A DNA stretch of 64,000 nt, taken from assembly GCF_008329965.1 (NCBI RefSeq), contig NZ_CP036150.1:620001-684000 (forward strand), read 5' to 3'. The translations under genes and the position numbers were made by a program. The notes beneath the pieces are model-generated. The model did not search any database. It was not told the origin of the DNA and saw only the letters and a list, made by a program, of their open reading frames with translations. Position 1 is the first letter of the stretch. Each line of letters starts with the position of its first letter. Source of the DNA: Oceanispirochaeta crateris (GTDB lineage Bacteria > Spirochaetota > Spirochaetia > DSM-2461). Below, in pieces: positions 44,387-53,921 of this stretch.

Positions 44387-45466
44387 TTAGCTTTTTTTGT
44401 AATGCCTATCCCAATGCAGGTAGAGGAAGAGGGTTACAACCAGCAAAAGAGCGATCAAAATGGATACATAACGCAGTGGACCCTTCACGAGAAGAAAGAG
44501 AAGTACTGCAAATCCCGCGACGATCTGCAGACCGATTATAATGGAGAGAATCTGCCTGGCATCCAGTTTCAGGTCCAGAAGTTTGTGGTGCATGTGCTCC
44601 TTGTCGGGGCTGAAAAAATGCATTCCCTTCCGGCGTCTGCGGAGCATGGCTGCCAGAACATCGGCGATGGGGATAAAGAGCATCACCACAGGCATGACCA
44701 GACTGTCTCCCGATTCCGGGCTTCCCAATAGAGGGAGGAGGGCCAGGATGAATCCCAGGCTTAGACTGCCCGAATCTCCCATAAATATTTTGGCGGGAGG
44801 AAAGTTGTAAAAAAGGTATCCCATAAGGGAGCCCAGAAGGGTAAAACTGATGATGGACAGCATTATATCGCCGCTGATGAGAAAGGCGATGCCATAGATA
44901 AAGCAGGCAATGGATGAGATTCCCGCGGAGAGTCCGTCCAGGCCGTCAATCAGATTGATTGCATTGGTCATACCCACCAGCCAAAAGAGGGTCAGTAAAG
45001 GGCCAAACCAGCTCAAATTGAGGGTGATTCCCCAAAAGGGAATCGTAAAAAAACGGATACCCGCACCCCCTAGGATCACGAGGAGGGCGGCAAGAACCTG
45101 ACCAAGGAGCTTTTTACGAGCCTTCATATCGGTAAAATCATCGAGAAGACCAATGATAAAAATCAGAATCACTCCCAATAAGATCAATAGGGGATTGTGA
45201 TGGGGGCTCAATCGGAATAAGACCGAAGAGTGCAGTAATTTTGATGTAACAAGGCTGGTGATGACAGAGGCGATGACCAATGAAGCCAGGATGCCGATGC
45301 CACCCAGACGGGAAATCAGTCCTGTATGGATCTTCCGCTCATCATGAGCATCATCGTACCAGTTTTTTTTATGTGATAAATGAATGAGTCCTGGAATAAT
45401 ATATAGGTTGAATAAAAAGGCCAAGGCTGTAGCTGTAAAAGCGAGTAATAGATTCTTTATTTCCAT
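44387..45466 (-). CDS. WecA/MraY-type polyprenyl-phosphate phospho-sugar transferase
   Basis: This 359-residue membrane enzyme has about ten helices and the superfamily's catalytic motifs: LLDDFTDMK (Asp-Asp near residue 106), NLIDGLDGL (about 165), FMGDSGS, and the HMHHKLL segment near the C-terminus. The His-rich site and absence of MraY-specific peptide loops favour WecA/TagO-like enzymes that start O-antigen or teichoic polymers on undecaprenyl phosphate. It could initiate the polymer of region 14-28 kb. AAGGG lies five bases before the ATG, and the promoter at 45505-45534 gives a short leader. Confidence 0.88.
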   Translation of the reverse strand: MEIKNLLLAFTATALAFLFNLYIIPGLIHLSHKKNWYDDAHDERKIHTGLISRLGGIGILASLVIASVITSLVTSKLLHSSVLFRLSPHHNPLLILLGVILIFIIGLLDDFTDMKARKKLLGQVLAALLVILGGAGIRFFTIPFWGITLNLSWFGPLLTLFWLVGMTNAINLIDGLDGLSAGISSIACFIYGIAFLISGDIMLSIISFTLLGSLMGYLFYNFPPAKIFMGDSGSLSLGFILALLPLLGSPESGDSLVMPVVMLFIPIADVLAAMLRRRRKGMHFFSPDKEHMHHKLLDLKLDARQILSIIIGLQIVAGFAVLLFLLVKGPLRYVSILIALLLVVTLFLYLHWDRHYKKS

Positions 45467-45504
45467 GAAAACCCTTGCTTTGTCTGATTCGTAATCTGAG
45501 AATC

Positions 45505-45534
45505 ATCATACCTTAGGGGTGCAAGCCTTGTCCA
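45505..45534 (-). promoter_or_regulatory. Promoter of the WecA/MraY-like gene
   Basis: On the minus strand, TGGACA (45529-45534) is followed after 18 bp by TATGAT (45505-45510), each matching five of six consensus bases. It shares its -35 bases with the divergent promoter at 45528. Confidence 0.65.
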
Positions 45535-45556
45535 GAAGGTAATCTTTTAATATATT
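45528..45556 (+). promoter_or_regulatory. Promoter of the gene at 45564; leaderless start likely
   Basis: TTGTCC (45528-45533) and TATATT (45551-45556) are 17 bp apart. The -10 box ends seven bases before the first ATG and no ribosome site is present. Confidence 0.6.
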
Positions 45557-45563
45557 CTCCACT

Positions 45564-46322
45564 ATGATGATACAAAAACAAATGATTTTATCAGTATTGG
45601 TGCTCTTGTCTGTTTCTGCTCTCTTAGGTGCAGATCCTTCGCCCTTGAAAGAGGGGTCTAACTACCTTGAACGGACTCTCAACTATGTTGAAGACAGTTC
45701 CAAGGTGGCACTCATGCCTGATTTTGCATCCAAACCCCAGTTGGAGCGAACGCTGAGAGAATTCAAACCCAGCGGGATTGTGGAACTCCTTTATACCATG
45801 CCTCTTCCCGAAACTGGGAATAAGGACATGATGCTCCATATTCTCCAGAGTCTCTCTGCCATCAGCACCCTGGAAGGCATCGAATACTGGTCAGGAAGCC
45901 GGCAGGCCATGTATCCCTATTTAGAGGAAGCCTATGCTGTAGAAAAAACAAGAAGCAGCCGCAAAGTGGCCGATCCTGTTTTTACAAGCCTGCCTAAGGG
46001 GCCTCAGACAATCTCGGTGTTTCAGAATGATACTACTTTTGGAAAAACCTGGTATGATGTGAGTTTTGAGGTCAAAGGCAATTCGATCCGTTTGTCCATG
46101 ATCAACAGGACGACTATCCGTTATAAGTTTTTCCCCGTCCTGCGGGATGAAAGGCTCCTCATCGAGATGATCATCATTCCCCGGGAAGAGGACCTCCTGT
46201 TCTATGGAATGGCCGCCTTCCGTCTGGGGAATACCTTTGGAATTGAAATAGATTTGGATGAGTCCTTTGATCACAGGATGAGTGCTCTCCAGACCTGGTT
46301 TTCAAATCAGACCTACCCTTAG
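45564..46322 (+). CDS. Exported hypothetical protein (possibly DUF6675-type)
   Basis: This 252-residue protein has a signal peptide to about residue 23 (VSALLGADP). It includes ILQSLSAISTLEGIEYWSGSR near the middle and repeated beta-strands in the C-terminal half (KTWYDVSFEVKGNSIRLSMIN). I think it matches the spirochaete DUF6675 family, but I am not certain. It is probably periplasmic. It is transcribed away from the WecA-like gene and converges with the barrel gene across a hairpin. Confidence 0.6.
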   Translation: MMIQKQMILSVLVLLSVSALLGADPSPLKEGSNYLERTLNYVEDSSKVALMPDFASKPQLERTLREFKPSGIVELLYTMPLPETGNKDMMLHILQSLSAISTLEGIEYWSGSRQAMYPYLEEAYAVEKTRSSRKVADPVFTSLPKGPQTISVFQNDTTFGKTWYDVSFEVKGNSIRLSMINRTTIRYKFFPVLRDERLLIEMIIIPREEDLLFYGMAAFRLGNTFGIEIDLDESFDHRMSALQTWFSNQTYP

Positions 46323-46337
46323 GCCTTAACTGGAAAA

Positions 46338-46363
46338 TACCAAGGCAATACCATGCCTTGGTA
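46338..46363 (-). terminator. Hairpin between convergent genes, likely terminator of the Omp85-like gene
   Basis: TACCAAGGC (46338-46346) and GCCTTGGTA (46355-46363) form a perfect 9-bp stem with an eight-base loop. On the minus strand it is followed by ATTTTCC, so it suits the gene that ends at 46376; it may also stop plus-strand transcripts. Confidence 0.6.
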
Positions 46364-46375
46364 GTATCAATCTCC

Positions 46376-47695
46376 TCAGTAATGGAGTGAGCTGGTAATT
46401 TCCAGCTCATATTTACCCAGATCGCTAAAAGACAGGTCATTACTCAAATCCACACCAATAGAGGCTCTGGCATGAAGGCCTTTCAGCTTGTCCAGATAGA
46501 GTATGAAATCCGCACCTGTTCCATAGCGGAGGTCACTGTCCGGGTCTATAGATTTTCCATCCCTTTGTGCAAGGCCAATGTCAAAAAAGGGCTGAAACTG
46601 CGCTTCTCCCACTCCTTCCCATTGGATCACTCCCAGGGTCAGGTCGTTACTTAGAAAAAATCCAGTAACTCCGTACATGGTGCTGTCTTCAACCCCTCTT
46701 AAATAACTTCCCAGGCTGTTTATATCATCATTGAAACTGATCGTTCCCGATGCCCGGCCGGAGTAGTTGACTCTGGAATTGATGATCTTATAGACACTGG
46801 TCTGTCCATCCATATACACCTTGACCTGGTCGCTGGCTCCGGATCTGCTGATATAACGGATGGAGTTTCCCAAAGAGGCACTGAATCCTTCTCTAAAATT
46901 ATTCTTCCAGTCTACCTTGCTGTAGCCGCCCCCATGATTGAATGAGAGGTAGAAGGGCTCTTCATTACCATCTGTACCGGTCCCGCTGTATCCGTAGTTG
47001 ATTCCGATGCCGGGGCTCACCTTATAGTAGTACTTATTGTCCGGACCGAAGGGGAAGGTTGTGGTCACATCCGCCGAAGTGTTGTAGTAGGTATACTTTT
47101 CAAGGTATTCTCCATCTTCCTTCTTTTCGGCATAGGCTTTCTGCTGCATGATTCCGAAATCGTATTCTAAATTACCGATTTTTACGTCGTTCAGCTGGGG
47201 ATTGAAGGTCCAGGAGGTATTGTTCCAGCCCTGATCTTCGCTGTCGTACTTGAAGGTGATATTGGTTCCCAGATAGAGGTTGTTCAAACTTCCAAAGGCG
47301 TTGTTGTAATAGACCTTCATTCCCAGACGGAAGCCCTCGTTTGAGTTGTATTTGGGGTACGGTATGGGATATATGTTCCAGCTGTCTTCTACCTTTACAA
47401 GAACTGAATAGAGGATTGTTTCCTCCTCTTTTTCTTCTTGAGAGAGAGTGAGGCTTACATCGTTGAAGACTCTGAGGTTGATCAGATCCTGTTGCTGCCG
47501 CAAAACGGCCTGTTCCAGACTTTCCCTGTCGGAATACTCAGTTCCTTCTTTCAGATCCATTTCCCTAAGGAGTGACTGTTCCCGGGTTGTTCCGTCAATT
47601 TGAATAATAAATTGTTCCAGTTTATGGATTTCCTGAGCCATAGCGGTTCCGAGGAGGCTCACAAAAAGGGTTGCAAAGATCATTATTTTTTTCAT
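46376..47695 (-). CDS. Omp85-like outer-membrane protein with a single POTRA domain
   Basis: This 439-residue protein has a signal peptide to about residue 20 (TAMAQ). One POTRA-like domain lies at about 25-110, with the typical EGTEYSDRESLEQAVLRQQQDLINLRVFNDVSL pattern. A barrel of about 320 residues ends with LEITSSLHY, an aromatic C-terminus. A single POTRA and a short barrel distinguish it from BamA (five POTRAs) and TamA (three); it is closer to small Omp85 relatives. Function unknown, perhaps insertion or secretion of a specific partner. Confidence 0.7.
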   Translation of the reverse strand: MKKIMIFATLFVSLLGTAMAQEIHKLEQFIIQIDGTTREQSLLREMDLKEGTEYSDRESLEQAVLRQQQDLINLRVFNDVSLTLSQEEKEEETILYSVLVKVEDSWNIYPIPYPKYNSNEGFRLGMKVYYNNAFGSLNNLYLGTNITFKYDSEDQGWNNTSWTFNPQLNDVKIGNLEYDFGIMQQKAYAEKKEDGEYLEKYTYYNTSADVTTTFPFGPDNKYYYKVSPGIGINYGYSGTGTDGNEEPFYLSFNHGGGYSKVDWKNNFREGFSASLGNSIRYISRSGASDQVKVYMDGQTSVYKIINSRVNYSGRASGTISFNDDINSLGSYLRGVEDSTMYGVTGFFLSNDLTLGVIQWEGVGEAQFQPFFDIGLAQRDGKSIDPDSDLRYGTGADFILYLDKLKGLHARASIGVDLSNDLSFSDLGKYELEITSSLHY

Positions 47696-47768
47696 GACAT
47701 CACCCTATCACAGCCTGTTTGAATTTCACAAGCCTTTTGCTCCCCCAGTGAGCCTGTTTTTTTACCCC

Positions 47769-47798
47769 TTTACCCCCAGGGTAAAGGAGTTTTATACT
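47769..47798 (+). promoter_or_regulatory. Promoter of aroB; leaderless start likely
   Basis: TTTACC (47769-47774) and TATACT (47793-47798) are 18 bp apart and the -10 box ends six bases before the ATG. A GGAG lies 15 bases from the ATG and would be upstream of the transcription start. Confidence 0.55.
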
Positions 47799-47804
47799 CC
47801 TGTT

Positions 47805-48824
47805 ATGGAAATCATTAAATCATTCAGTTTCGGCGGTTTTCCCAGTAAAGCCGTATTATGCAATAAACAAGAACTTCTCCCCTCTGATACGGCCCTCTTT
47901 GTCGCCGATCATCATACCCGGGAACTCATCAGCCTTCCCGAGGGCCTGGCTGAGGTCACCCTCATCCCCGGTGAAGAAGGAAAACAGTGGGATGCGGTAG
48001 ACAAAATCCTGAAGACCGCCATGGAAGAAGGCCTGGCCCGGGATTCCCTGATCTGCGGCGCCGGGGGAGGGGTGGTCACCGATATGACCGCCTTTGCCGG
48101 TAGCCTGTATATGAGGGGCTGCCGGGTGATCCTCATCCCCACTTCACTTCTGGCCATGGTGGATGCCGCCCTAGGGGGAAAGACAGGCATAGATGCCGGT
48201 GTATATAAGAATATGATCGGGACTTTTTATCCTGCCGAAGAGGTTAGAATCTGTCCGGAACTCCTCAGGGATCTTCCCCTCAAGGAGTATATGAATGGAT
48301 TGGGTGAGGTCCTAAAGACGGCCATCATCGGCGATGCCGACCTGCTCCAGCTCTTAGTCGAAAAGAGAGAGGCCGTTCTGGCCCGGGATACGGAGATCCT
48401 TTCGGAGATCATCAGACGCTGCATTCTCGTAAAGGGTGCTCTGGTGGAGGAAGATCTGAGAGAGAAGGGCCGGAGGGCTTTTTTGAATCTGGGGCATACC
48501 TTCGGTCATGCTCTGGAAGCGGTGAGCGAGTTCCGTTGGAGCCATGGTGCTGCCGTTATCTGGGGGACCGTAAAAGCCCTGGAGGCCTCTGTTCGTCTCG
48601 GTCTGGCATCTCCTGACTGGGCGGAGGAGATGAAAAGTCTTTTTCTCGGTTATGGATATGAACTGGAGGCCTTGGAAGATCCTCAAGCGATCCTGGAGGC
48701 TATGAAGATGGATAAGAAGAAGCAGAAAGGCAAACTCCGTTACATCCTTCCCGCAGGGCCTCAGGATATTCGCATTGAATTCCTGGACCCCGACTTTGTA
48801 TTGGAAGTCCTTAAAGTGAAATAA
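47805..48824 (+). CDS. aroB: 3-Dehydroquinate synthase
   Basis: This 339-residue enzyme makes dehydroquinate in the shikimate pathway using NAD and a metal. It has the Gly-rich GAGGGVVTDMTAF, PTSLLAMVDAALGGKTGIDAG, and the metal ligands Glu in NGLGEVLKTAI and the two His in LNLGHTFGHALE and FRWSHGAAV. The longer frame upstream to 47694 overlaps the divergent barrel gene's start and has no family similarity, so the ATG at 47805 is the start. It overlaps the convergent helicase gene by 14 bases. Confidence 0.93.
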   Translation: MEIIKSFSFGGFPSKAVLCNKQELLPSDTALFVADHHTRELISLPEGLAEVTLIPGEEGKQWDAVDKILKTAMEEGLARDSLICGAGGGVVTDMTAFAGSLYMRGCRVILIPTSLLAMVDAALGGKTGIDAGVYKNMIGTFYPAEEVRICPELLRDLPLKEYMNGLGEVLKTAIIGDADLLQLLVEKREAVLARDTEILSEIIRRCILVKGALVEEDLREKGRRAFLNLGHTFGHALEAVSEFRWSHGAAVIWGTVKALEASVRLGLASPDWAEEMKSLFLGYGYELEALEDPQAILEAMKMDKKKQKGKLRYILPAGPQDIRIEFLDPDFVLEVLKVK

Positions 48825-51291
48825 AGCTGTCCACTCTCCGGTAGGCCTTGTTGACCAGGCCCCATTGTTCTCCCTCCATCTCACTGGAGACTTGGTCTGC
48901 CAGGAGTTCCAGTGAGGCCAGGGATTCGTTGACAGCGGAGGTAAAGTTGCTGACAGAGCGGAACCAAAAGTGTCCTTCTCCATCGGTCTGAAGTGAAATG
49001 ATACCGTAGGATGATTTTTTCCTCTTCCCCGACGATGAAATCTTCAGGAGGATGTGCATATTTTCAGCCAGTTCGTTCATGTGTTTGTTGTTTTCTATGC
49101 TGAAATTCTTACTGGGGATTCCCGAGAGGATATCTTTTTTGGGGTTAATCTTCGTGATGATCTTAAACATCAGACTCAAGGGGGTTCCTTTGAGTATTTC
49201 ACGTCCATCCCAACTGAGAATTCCCTTCATTCCCTTGTAGTCAGGCCACTGATCGGGGGCCATATTTTTTAATTCCTTCCAGGCCGAAGTCCAGTCGATG
49301 AGGGCCATTTTTTTCTTGCCCTTCTTGGGTTGAACCACAGGAAAGGACGTTTTGCCAATGGTGATCCCCTGACTTGTATCCCTTTTCTTCTTTTCCTTGA
49401 TCCGGCCGACTCCCTGAGGTTCCAGCTGTAGAGCTAAATCCCTATTGGTTTTGCTGATCAGCTCCCTTGTGAGGGGAGAGACCGAACGGGCGTAGGTCTG
49501 GCTGGTACGGACAATCTCACCGGCTACAATAAAGGGCGGACTCTCTCTGAACATGGTTGAACCGGGATGGATCAGAATCCTGTCTGCCGTGAGGCTTTTG
49601 TAACTGCCCCGGCCGGAACGGACACAGACAAACTGAATGTTTCCCCGGGCGCAGGCGCAGAGGTAGTCATCTAGAGATCCCCCCTCGCCGATGGGTATGC
49701 CCATGCCTCCCACAATGTCTTCAAGCTGTCCCTGAATATTAACAAGCTCCGACATGGTTCTTTCTTCAAGGTAGTAACGTTTGCAGAAGGCACTCTGGTC
49801 ACTGCTGGTGTTGAATCCCTCAAAGAGTTTTAAGTAGGCCGCAAAATCCCCTCTGTTGTCCCTGAAGTGGTGGTGGGCCCGTCGGGCTTCCATCTCTTCA
49901 CCCTGGGGCAGGAGGTAGGGGCTGTTGGTACTGAGAAAGGCCGCGGCGATCAGGGTTTCCCTGATGACGCTTGGATAGTTCATGATGGATTCGACGATCA
50001 TCCTGGCATGGCGGGGCATGAGGGGGAAGGGGGTCATCATCCGGCCTACGGCGGTGAGTTTATTGCTGTTGTCCAGAGCATCCAGGAGTTTCAGAGTTTC
50101 TACCGCTCCCATAATGCCCTTCCGGCCCGGGGGAGAGATGAAGTCAAAGCTCTGGAAGTTGCTGATGCCCAGTTCCGCCATCCTCAAGACGACCTCAGCC
50201 AGGTCTGTCCTGTAGATTTCTTCTCTTGTAAAGAGGGGCCGGGATGTGAAGGAATCTTTAGGGTAGAGGCGGTAGCAGGTACCCGGTTGGGTTCGTCCCG
50301 CCCGACCTCTCCTTTGATTGGCAGAGGCCTGTGATATTTCCGTTTCGACCAGGGAGGATGTAAAGGTTCTTGGATTATAAAAATTCTGTTTTGCCAGACC
50401 AGAGTCGATTACGGTAGTGATTCCCTCAATGGTCACAGATGTTTCGGCAATGTTTGTGGAGACAACCACCTTGGTTTTTCCAAAGGGCGTCTTGGTAAAG
50501 ATCCGTTCCTGCTCTTCCTTGCTGAGGCGGCCGTAGAGTGGCTGGATGACCAGCTTTTTCTTAACAGAAGACAGGTTCAGCATGGCGATTGTATCTTTGA
50601 TGATTTTTTCGCCCGACAGAAAAATCAGGATGTCACCCTTACGACGGTCATTGACAGCCCGTTCCACTATGGTGGTGATTTTTGCTGCCAGCTGATCCGG
50701 ATCACCCAGGGTGGCCGGAGGGTCATAAACCATGGCTACAGGATAGACCGGGGTTTCTATTGTCACCACGGGAGCCCTGTCAAAGTACTCGGAAAACATG
50801 GCTGCATTGATGGTTGCCGAACTGATGATAACCTTGAAGTCGGAACGTTCGGCTAGAATGGTTTTTAAGAGACCCAGAATAAAGTCGATGTTCAGGCTGC
50901 GTTCATGGGCCTCATCGACCATGATGACAGAATACTGATGGAGTAAAGGGTCTGTCTTCATCTCCTGTAGGAGAGTCCCGTCGGTCATGATTTTCATCCG
51001 AGTTTCGGGGAGGGTATTGTCTTCGAAGCGCATCTTGTAACCCACCATTCCGGGTACCTTGCTGCCTGTCTGACGGGCAATGTAGTCACACACCGAGAGG
51101 GTGGCAATACGTCGAGGTTGGGTCACTCCGACCATTCCCCGGGACGTGTATCCCGCTTCATGAAGGATCAGGGGGATCTGGGTGGTTTTACCCGATCCTG
51201 TGGGGCTTTCCACCACCACAACCTGATGTTCTTCAAGACTCTTTAGAATACGGGCTTTTTCCCGGTATACCGGGAGTTCTTTAAAATTCAA
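48811..51291 (-). CDS. DEAH-box RNA helicase (HrpA-like, short form)
   Basis: This 826-residue helicase shows Walker A ESPTGSGKTTQIP (about residue 33), TQPRRIA, the DEAH motif in VMVDEAHERSL, SATINAAMF and the C-terminal RecA motifs STNIAETSVTI and QRRGRAGRTQPG. It continues through a winged-helix/HA2-like region. It lacks the long C-terminal extension of E. coli HrpA (about 1300 residues) and has its own C-terminus, so the type is HrpA-like but shorter. It overlaps hisS by four bases, suggesting co-transcription. Confidence 0.88.
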   Translation of the reverse strand: MNFKELPVYREKARILKSLEEHQVVVVESPTGSGKTTQIPLILHEAGYTSRGMVGVTQPRRIATLSVCDYIARQTGSKVPGMVGYKMRFEDNTLPETRMKIMTDGTLLQEMKTDPLLHQYSVIMVDEAHERSLNIDFILGLLKTILAERSDFKVIISSATINAAMFSEYFDRAPVVTIETPVYPVAMVYDPPATLGDPDQLAAKITTIVERAVNDRRKGDILIFLSGEKIIKDTIAMLNLSSVKKKLVIQPLYGRLSKEEQERIFTKTPFGKTKVVVSTNIAETSVTIEGITTVIDSGLAKQNFYNPRTFTSSLVETEISQASANQRRGRAGRTQPGTCYRLYPKDSFTSRPLFTREEIYRTDLAEVVLRMAELGISNFQSFDFISPPGRKGIMGAVETLKLLDALDNSNKLTAVGRMMTPFPLMPRHARMIVESIMNYPSVIRETLIAAAFLSTNSPYLLPQGEEMEARRAHHHFRDNRGDFAAYLKLFEGFNTSSDQSAFCKRYYLEERTMSELVNIQGQLEDIVGGMGIPIGEGGSLDDYLCACARGNIQFVCVRSGRGSYKSLTADRILIHPGSTMFRESPPFIVAGEIVRTSQTYARSVSPLTRELISKTNRDLALQLEPQGVGRIKEKKKRDTSQGITIGKTSFPVVQPKKGKKKMALIDWTSAWKELKNMAPDQWPDYKGMKGILSWDGREILKGTPLSLMFKIITKINPKKDILSGIPSKNFSIENNKHMNELAENMHILLKISSSGKRKKSSYGIISLQTDGEGHFWFRSVSNFTSAVNESLASLELLADQVSSEMEGEQWGLVNKAYRRVDSFISL

Positions 51292-52595
51292 TCTATGATT
51301 TCTCCTGCCTTTTTTAAGGCTTCCTCCGGAGTCAGTCCCTCAAAGCTCTCCCTTGTCTTCAGGTTTTTGAGGTTGACCGTTCCGGCTTCTTTTTCGTTAC
51401 TGCCGCAAATGAGGGCCAGGGGGATTCCCTTGGCTTCGGCAAATTTGATCTGGTTGACGAATTTTTTGGATTCGTGGTAGACCTCGCAGCGGAATCCCGC
51501 CTCTCTGAAATCTTCAGCCAGTTTGTGGTAGTATCCCACAAGATTTTTATCCATGTTGAGTATGAGGAGCTGGGAGTGGCTGTTCTTCTGAGCAGATCTT
51601 CCCAATTCCTCCAGTCCTGCCATAAGACGGTCCAGACCGATGGAACTTCCCACTCCCGGAAGAGATTCCTTGGTGTAGAGACCGGCCAGGTTGTTGTACC
51701 TGCCTCCCGAACAGACGGAACCGATGGAGGGCAGGTCATTCAGGAAGGTTTCGAAGACGATCCCTGTGTAATAGTCCAGACCTCTTGTGATGGAGGGGTC
51801 AAGTTCAAAGGCGTCTTCCAGGTTCAGTTCCTGGATGTAGGAGTATATCTCCTTGAGACGAAGCGTATCTTCATCCTCACCTCCCGCCAGTTTCTCCATC
51901 TTGGAAAGGGTGGCCGAGAAGGTCTCCTCCTTTTGAATGAAATCCAGGATTTGAAGGGCCGCTGGAGCATCGGATATTTCTGTGAGAAGACGGAGCACCT
52001 CTTCCCGTCCAATCTTCGCAATCTTATCCACCGTTCGAAGCACTTCTTCACTCTGTTCCCGCAGGCTCAGAAGCTCCAGAAAACGGTTGAAGATGCCCCT
52101 GTGATTCAGCCTAATTGTGCATCCCGGAACTTCCAGTGCCTTGAGGGATCGGCGCATCATCATCAGAATCTCAAAGTCCGCCGAGGCGCAGTCGGTTCCC
52201 ACAATATCAAAATCGCATTGGGTGAACTCTCTATAACGTCCTTTTTGAGTGTTTTCACCCCGCCATACCTTGTTGATATGGTAACGTTTAAAGGGGAGGT
52301 AGAGATCGCTGCGGTTCTTGGCCATAAATCGGGCAAAGGGGATGGTCAGGTCAAATCTTAGGGCGATATCCCGCTTTCCATTGTCGAAGAACCGGTACAT
52401 CTGTTTGTCCGTTTCTCCACTGCCCTTGCCCAAAAGGACTTCGGTATATTCCAGTACGGGTGTGTCTATGGGGACAAATCCGTAACCTTCAAAGGCATCC
52501 TCTAAGAGGCGGATGACCCGTTTTCTTTCAATTTCTGTGGCTGGTAGAAAATCTCTGAAGCCTTTCAGGATCTTCGGTTCAATAATGGTACTCAT
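51288..52595 (-). CDS. hisS: Histidyl-tRNA synthetase
   Basis: This 435-residue class II synthetase begins with EPKILKGFRDFLP. It has motif 2 in KVWRGENTQKGRYREFTQCDFD, the histidine-binding RGLDYYTGIVFE, SGGRYNNLAGLY, and an anticodon-binding C-terminal domain. The frame extends about 98 codons further upstream but into the MFS gene with no family similarity, so the ATG at 52595 is used. A weak leaderless layout (TTGAAT, 17 bp, CAATAT, six bases) precedes it. The order on this strand is MFS, hisS, helicase. Confidence 0.93.
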   Translation of the reverse strand: MSTIIEPKILKGFRDFLPATEIERKRVIRLLEDAFEGYGFVPIDTPVLEYTEVLLGKGSGETDKQMYRFFDNGKRDIALRFDLTIPFARFMAKNRSDLYLPFKRYHINKVWRGENTQKGRYREFTQCDFDIVGTDCASADFEILMMMRRSLKALEVPGCTIRLNHRGIFNRFLELLSLREQSEEVLRTVDKIAKIGREEVLRLLTEISDAPAALQILDFIQKEETFSATLSKMEKLAGGEDEDTLRLKEIYSYIQELNLEDAFELDPSITRGLDYYTGIVFETFLNDLPSIGSVCSGGRYNNLAGLYTKESLPGVGSSIGLDRLMAGLEELGRSAQKNSHSQLLILNMDKNLVGYYHKLAEDFREAGFRCEVYHESKKFVNQIKFAEAKGIPLALICGSNEKEAGTVNLKNLKTRESFEGLTPEEALKKAGEIID

Positions 52596-52626
52596 ATACC
52601 TATATTGACCTTTTACACGAGGAAAT

Positions 52627-53826
52627 TCAAGCCTTACTTTTTCTCTCGGGCAGACGGCTTTCCAGGGCAATGGTGATAAGGAGGGTGAGAAATAGAAGGG
52701 GAATGACCCCAAAAGCGGCCTTGAGTCCCCAGGTATCCCCAATCCAGCCCATGACCCATACGATGATTGAAAATCCAGGGATTCCAGCTGTTGACAGGAG
52801 GATGAAAAGCATGGTGGAGTCTCCCTCCATCCTGTCGGCCGCATAGGATTGTATGGACGGCCAGAAGCAGGCCACAGCCAGTCCGGCAAAAAACAGGAGG
52901 ATCATCAGGGGAATCAATCCTTTTAACCAGAAAAATCCCAGGCTGAAAAGGAGTCCTCCCAAGGCGGAGAAGATTATAAGAGCAGCCAGATGGCTCTGTT
53001 TGATCCATCCGCTTGCCAGTCTGCCAGTGATCATGCCCAGGGCGAATAAGGCCGTTCCAAGAGCCCCTGCCCGGGGAAGGGTTTCGTAATAAAGCTGTAT
53101 ATAGCTGGCACTCCAGAAGGTGTAGGCCGCTTCGGTACCGCCGCCGCAGAGCATGGCCAGGGCAAAAACCCAGAAGCGTCTCTTTTTAATTAAATCCTTG
53201 GTGTGAGAGAGGGGATTCTTGTAACTGTTATCAGGAATCTGTCCTGTTTTATGGGCATGACGGCTGCTGAAGAGAAAGAAAAATGAAATCATTGTGAATA
53301 CAAATGCCAAACCCGTTAAAATCGCTCTCCAGGGAATGTTCCGTGACAGGAGTTCTCCCACTGACAGGACTGTCATCAGTACTCCCATGGAAAAAAAGGC
53401 GTTCACCACATTGAGGTAACGCCCCGAGTCCTTTGGATGGAGGTCCTGCACAAGAGGATTGATCAAGGCTTCCAGAAGCCCCCCTCCCAGGCCAATGAGG
53501 ATCATCGCCGCCAGAATGACGGGGTAGCTGGGAGCCGCTGCATAAACAAACAGACCGGCGGCAAGGAGAAATCCTCCTGTATTCAGCAGGGCTGTTTTTC
53601 CAAAGCGGGAAGCGGCCAGACCGCTGATCAAAAGAACGGCAATCAAGAGGATGGTGCGTACCGCTTCGATCCCGCCCCCTTCAGAGAGGTTCAAATTCAT
53701 CTCTTTCATCAGGACTATCAAACAAATGGGAGTGGCTACCATACTGGCCGAATACGCCATAAGACTCACCGAACTGGCAATGTCCATGGTGGTCATCTTA
53801 AGGCTGCTTGGTTTCATTTCATTCAT
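52627..53826 (-). CDS. Major facilitator superfamily transporter
   Basis: This 399-residue protein has twelve predicted helices, a Gly-rich helix 4 (AMILIGLGGGLLEALINPLVQDL, with an acidic residue) and a cytoplasmic midpoint loop. It resembles FucP/YfkF-like members, but the substrate is unknown. It has its own promoter between it and hydF. The start could also be at the Met of MKPSSL three codons later. Confidence 0.82.
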   Translation of the reverse strand: MNEMKPSSLKMTTMDIASSVSLMAYSASMVATPICLIVLMKEMNLNLSEGGGIEAVRTILLIAVLLISGLAASRFGKTALLNTGGFLLAAGLFVYAAAPSYPVILAAMILIGLGGGLLEALINPLVQDLHPKDSGRYLNVVNAFFSMGVLMTVLSVGELLSRNIPWRAILTGLAFVFTMISFFFLFSSRHAHKTGQIPDNSYKNPLSHTKDLIKKRRFWVFALAMLCGGGTEAAYTFWSASYIQLYYETLPRAGALGTALFALGMITGRLASGWIKQSHLAALIIFSALGGLLFSLGFFWLKGLIPLMILLFFAGLAVACFWPSIQSYAADRMEGDSTMLFILLSTAGIPGFSIIVWVMGWIGDTWGLKAAFGVIPLLFLTLLITIALESRLPERKSKA

Positions 53827-53832
53827 GGGGCC

Positions 53833-53861
53833 ATCATAAACCGGAATGGTGGCTCATACAA
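53833..53861 (-). promoter_or_regulatory. Promoter of the MFS gene; leaderless start likely
   Basis: On the minus strand, TTGTAT (53856-53861) is followed after 17 bp by TATGAT (53833-53838), ending six bases before the ATG. The stretch around the -10 and ATG is almost identical to that of thiI. Confidence 0.6.
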
Positions 53862-53921
53862 TCCTTGATTTTTCCCATTCATCAACCCAGGACCTATTCC
53901 TCCAGACGCCTAATTGGGGTC

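Noticed and set aside
52596-52889. N-terminal extension of hisS
   Set aside because: The extra codons overlap the MFS gene and do not resemble histidyl-tRNA synthetase.
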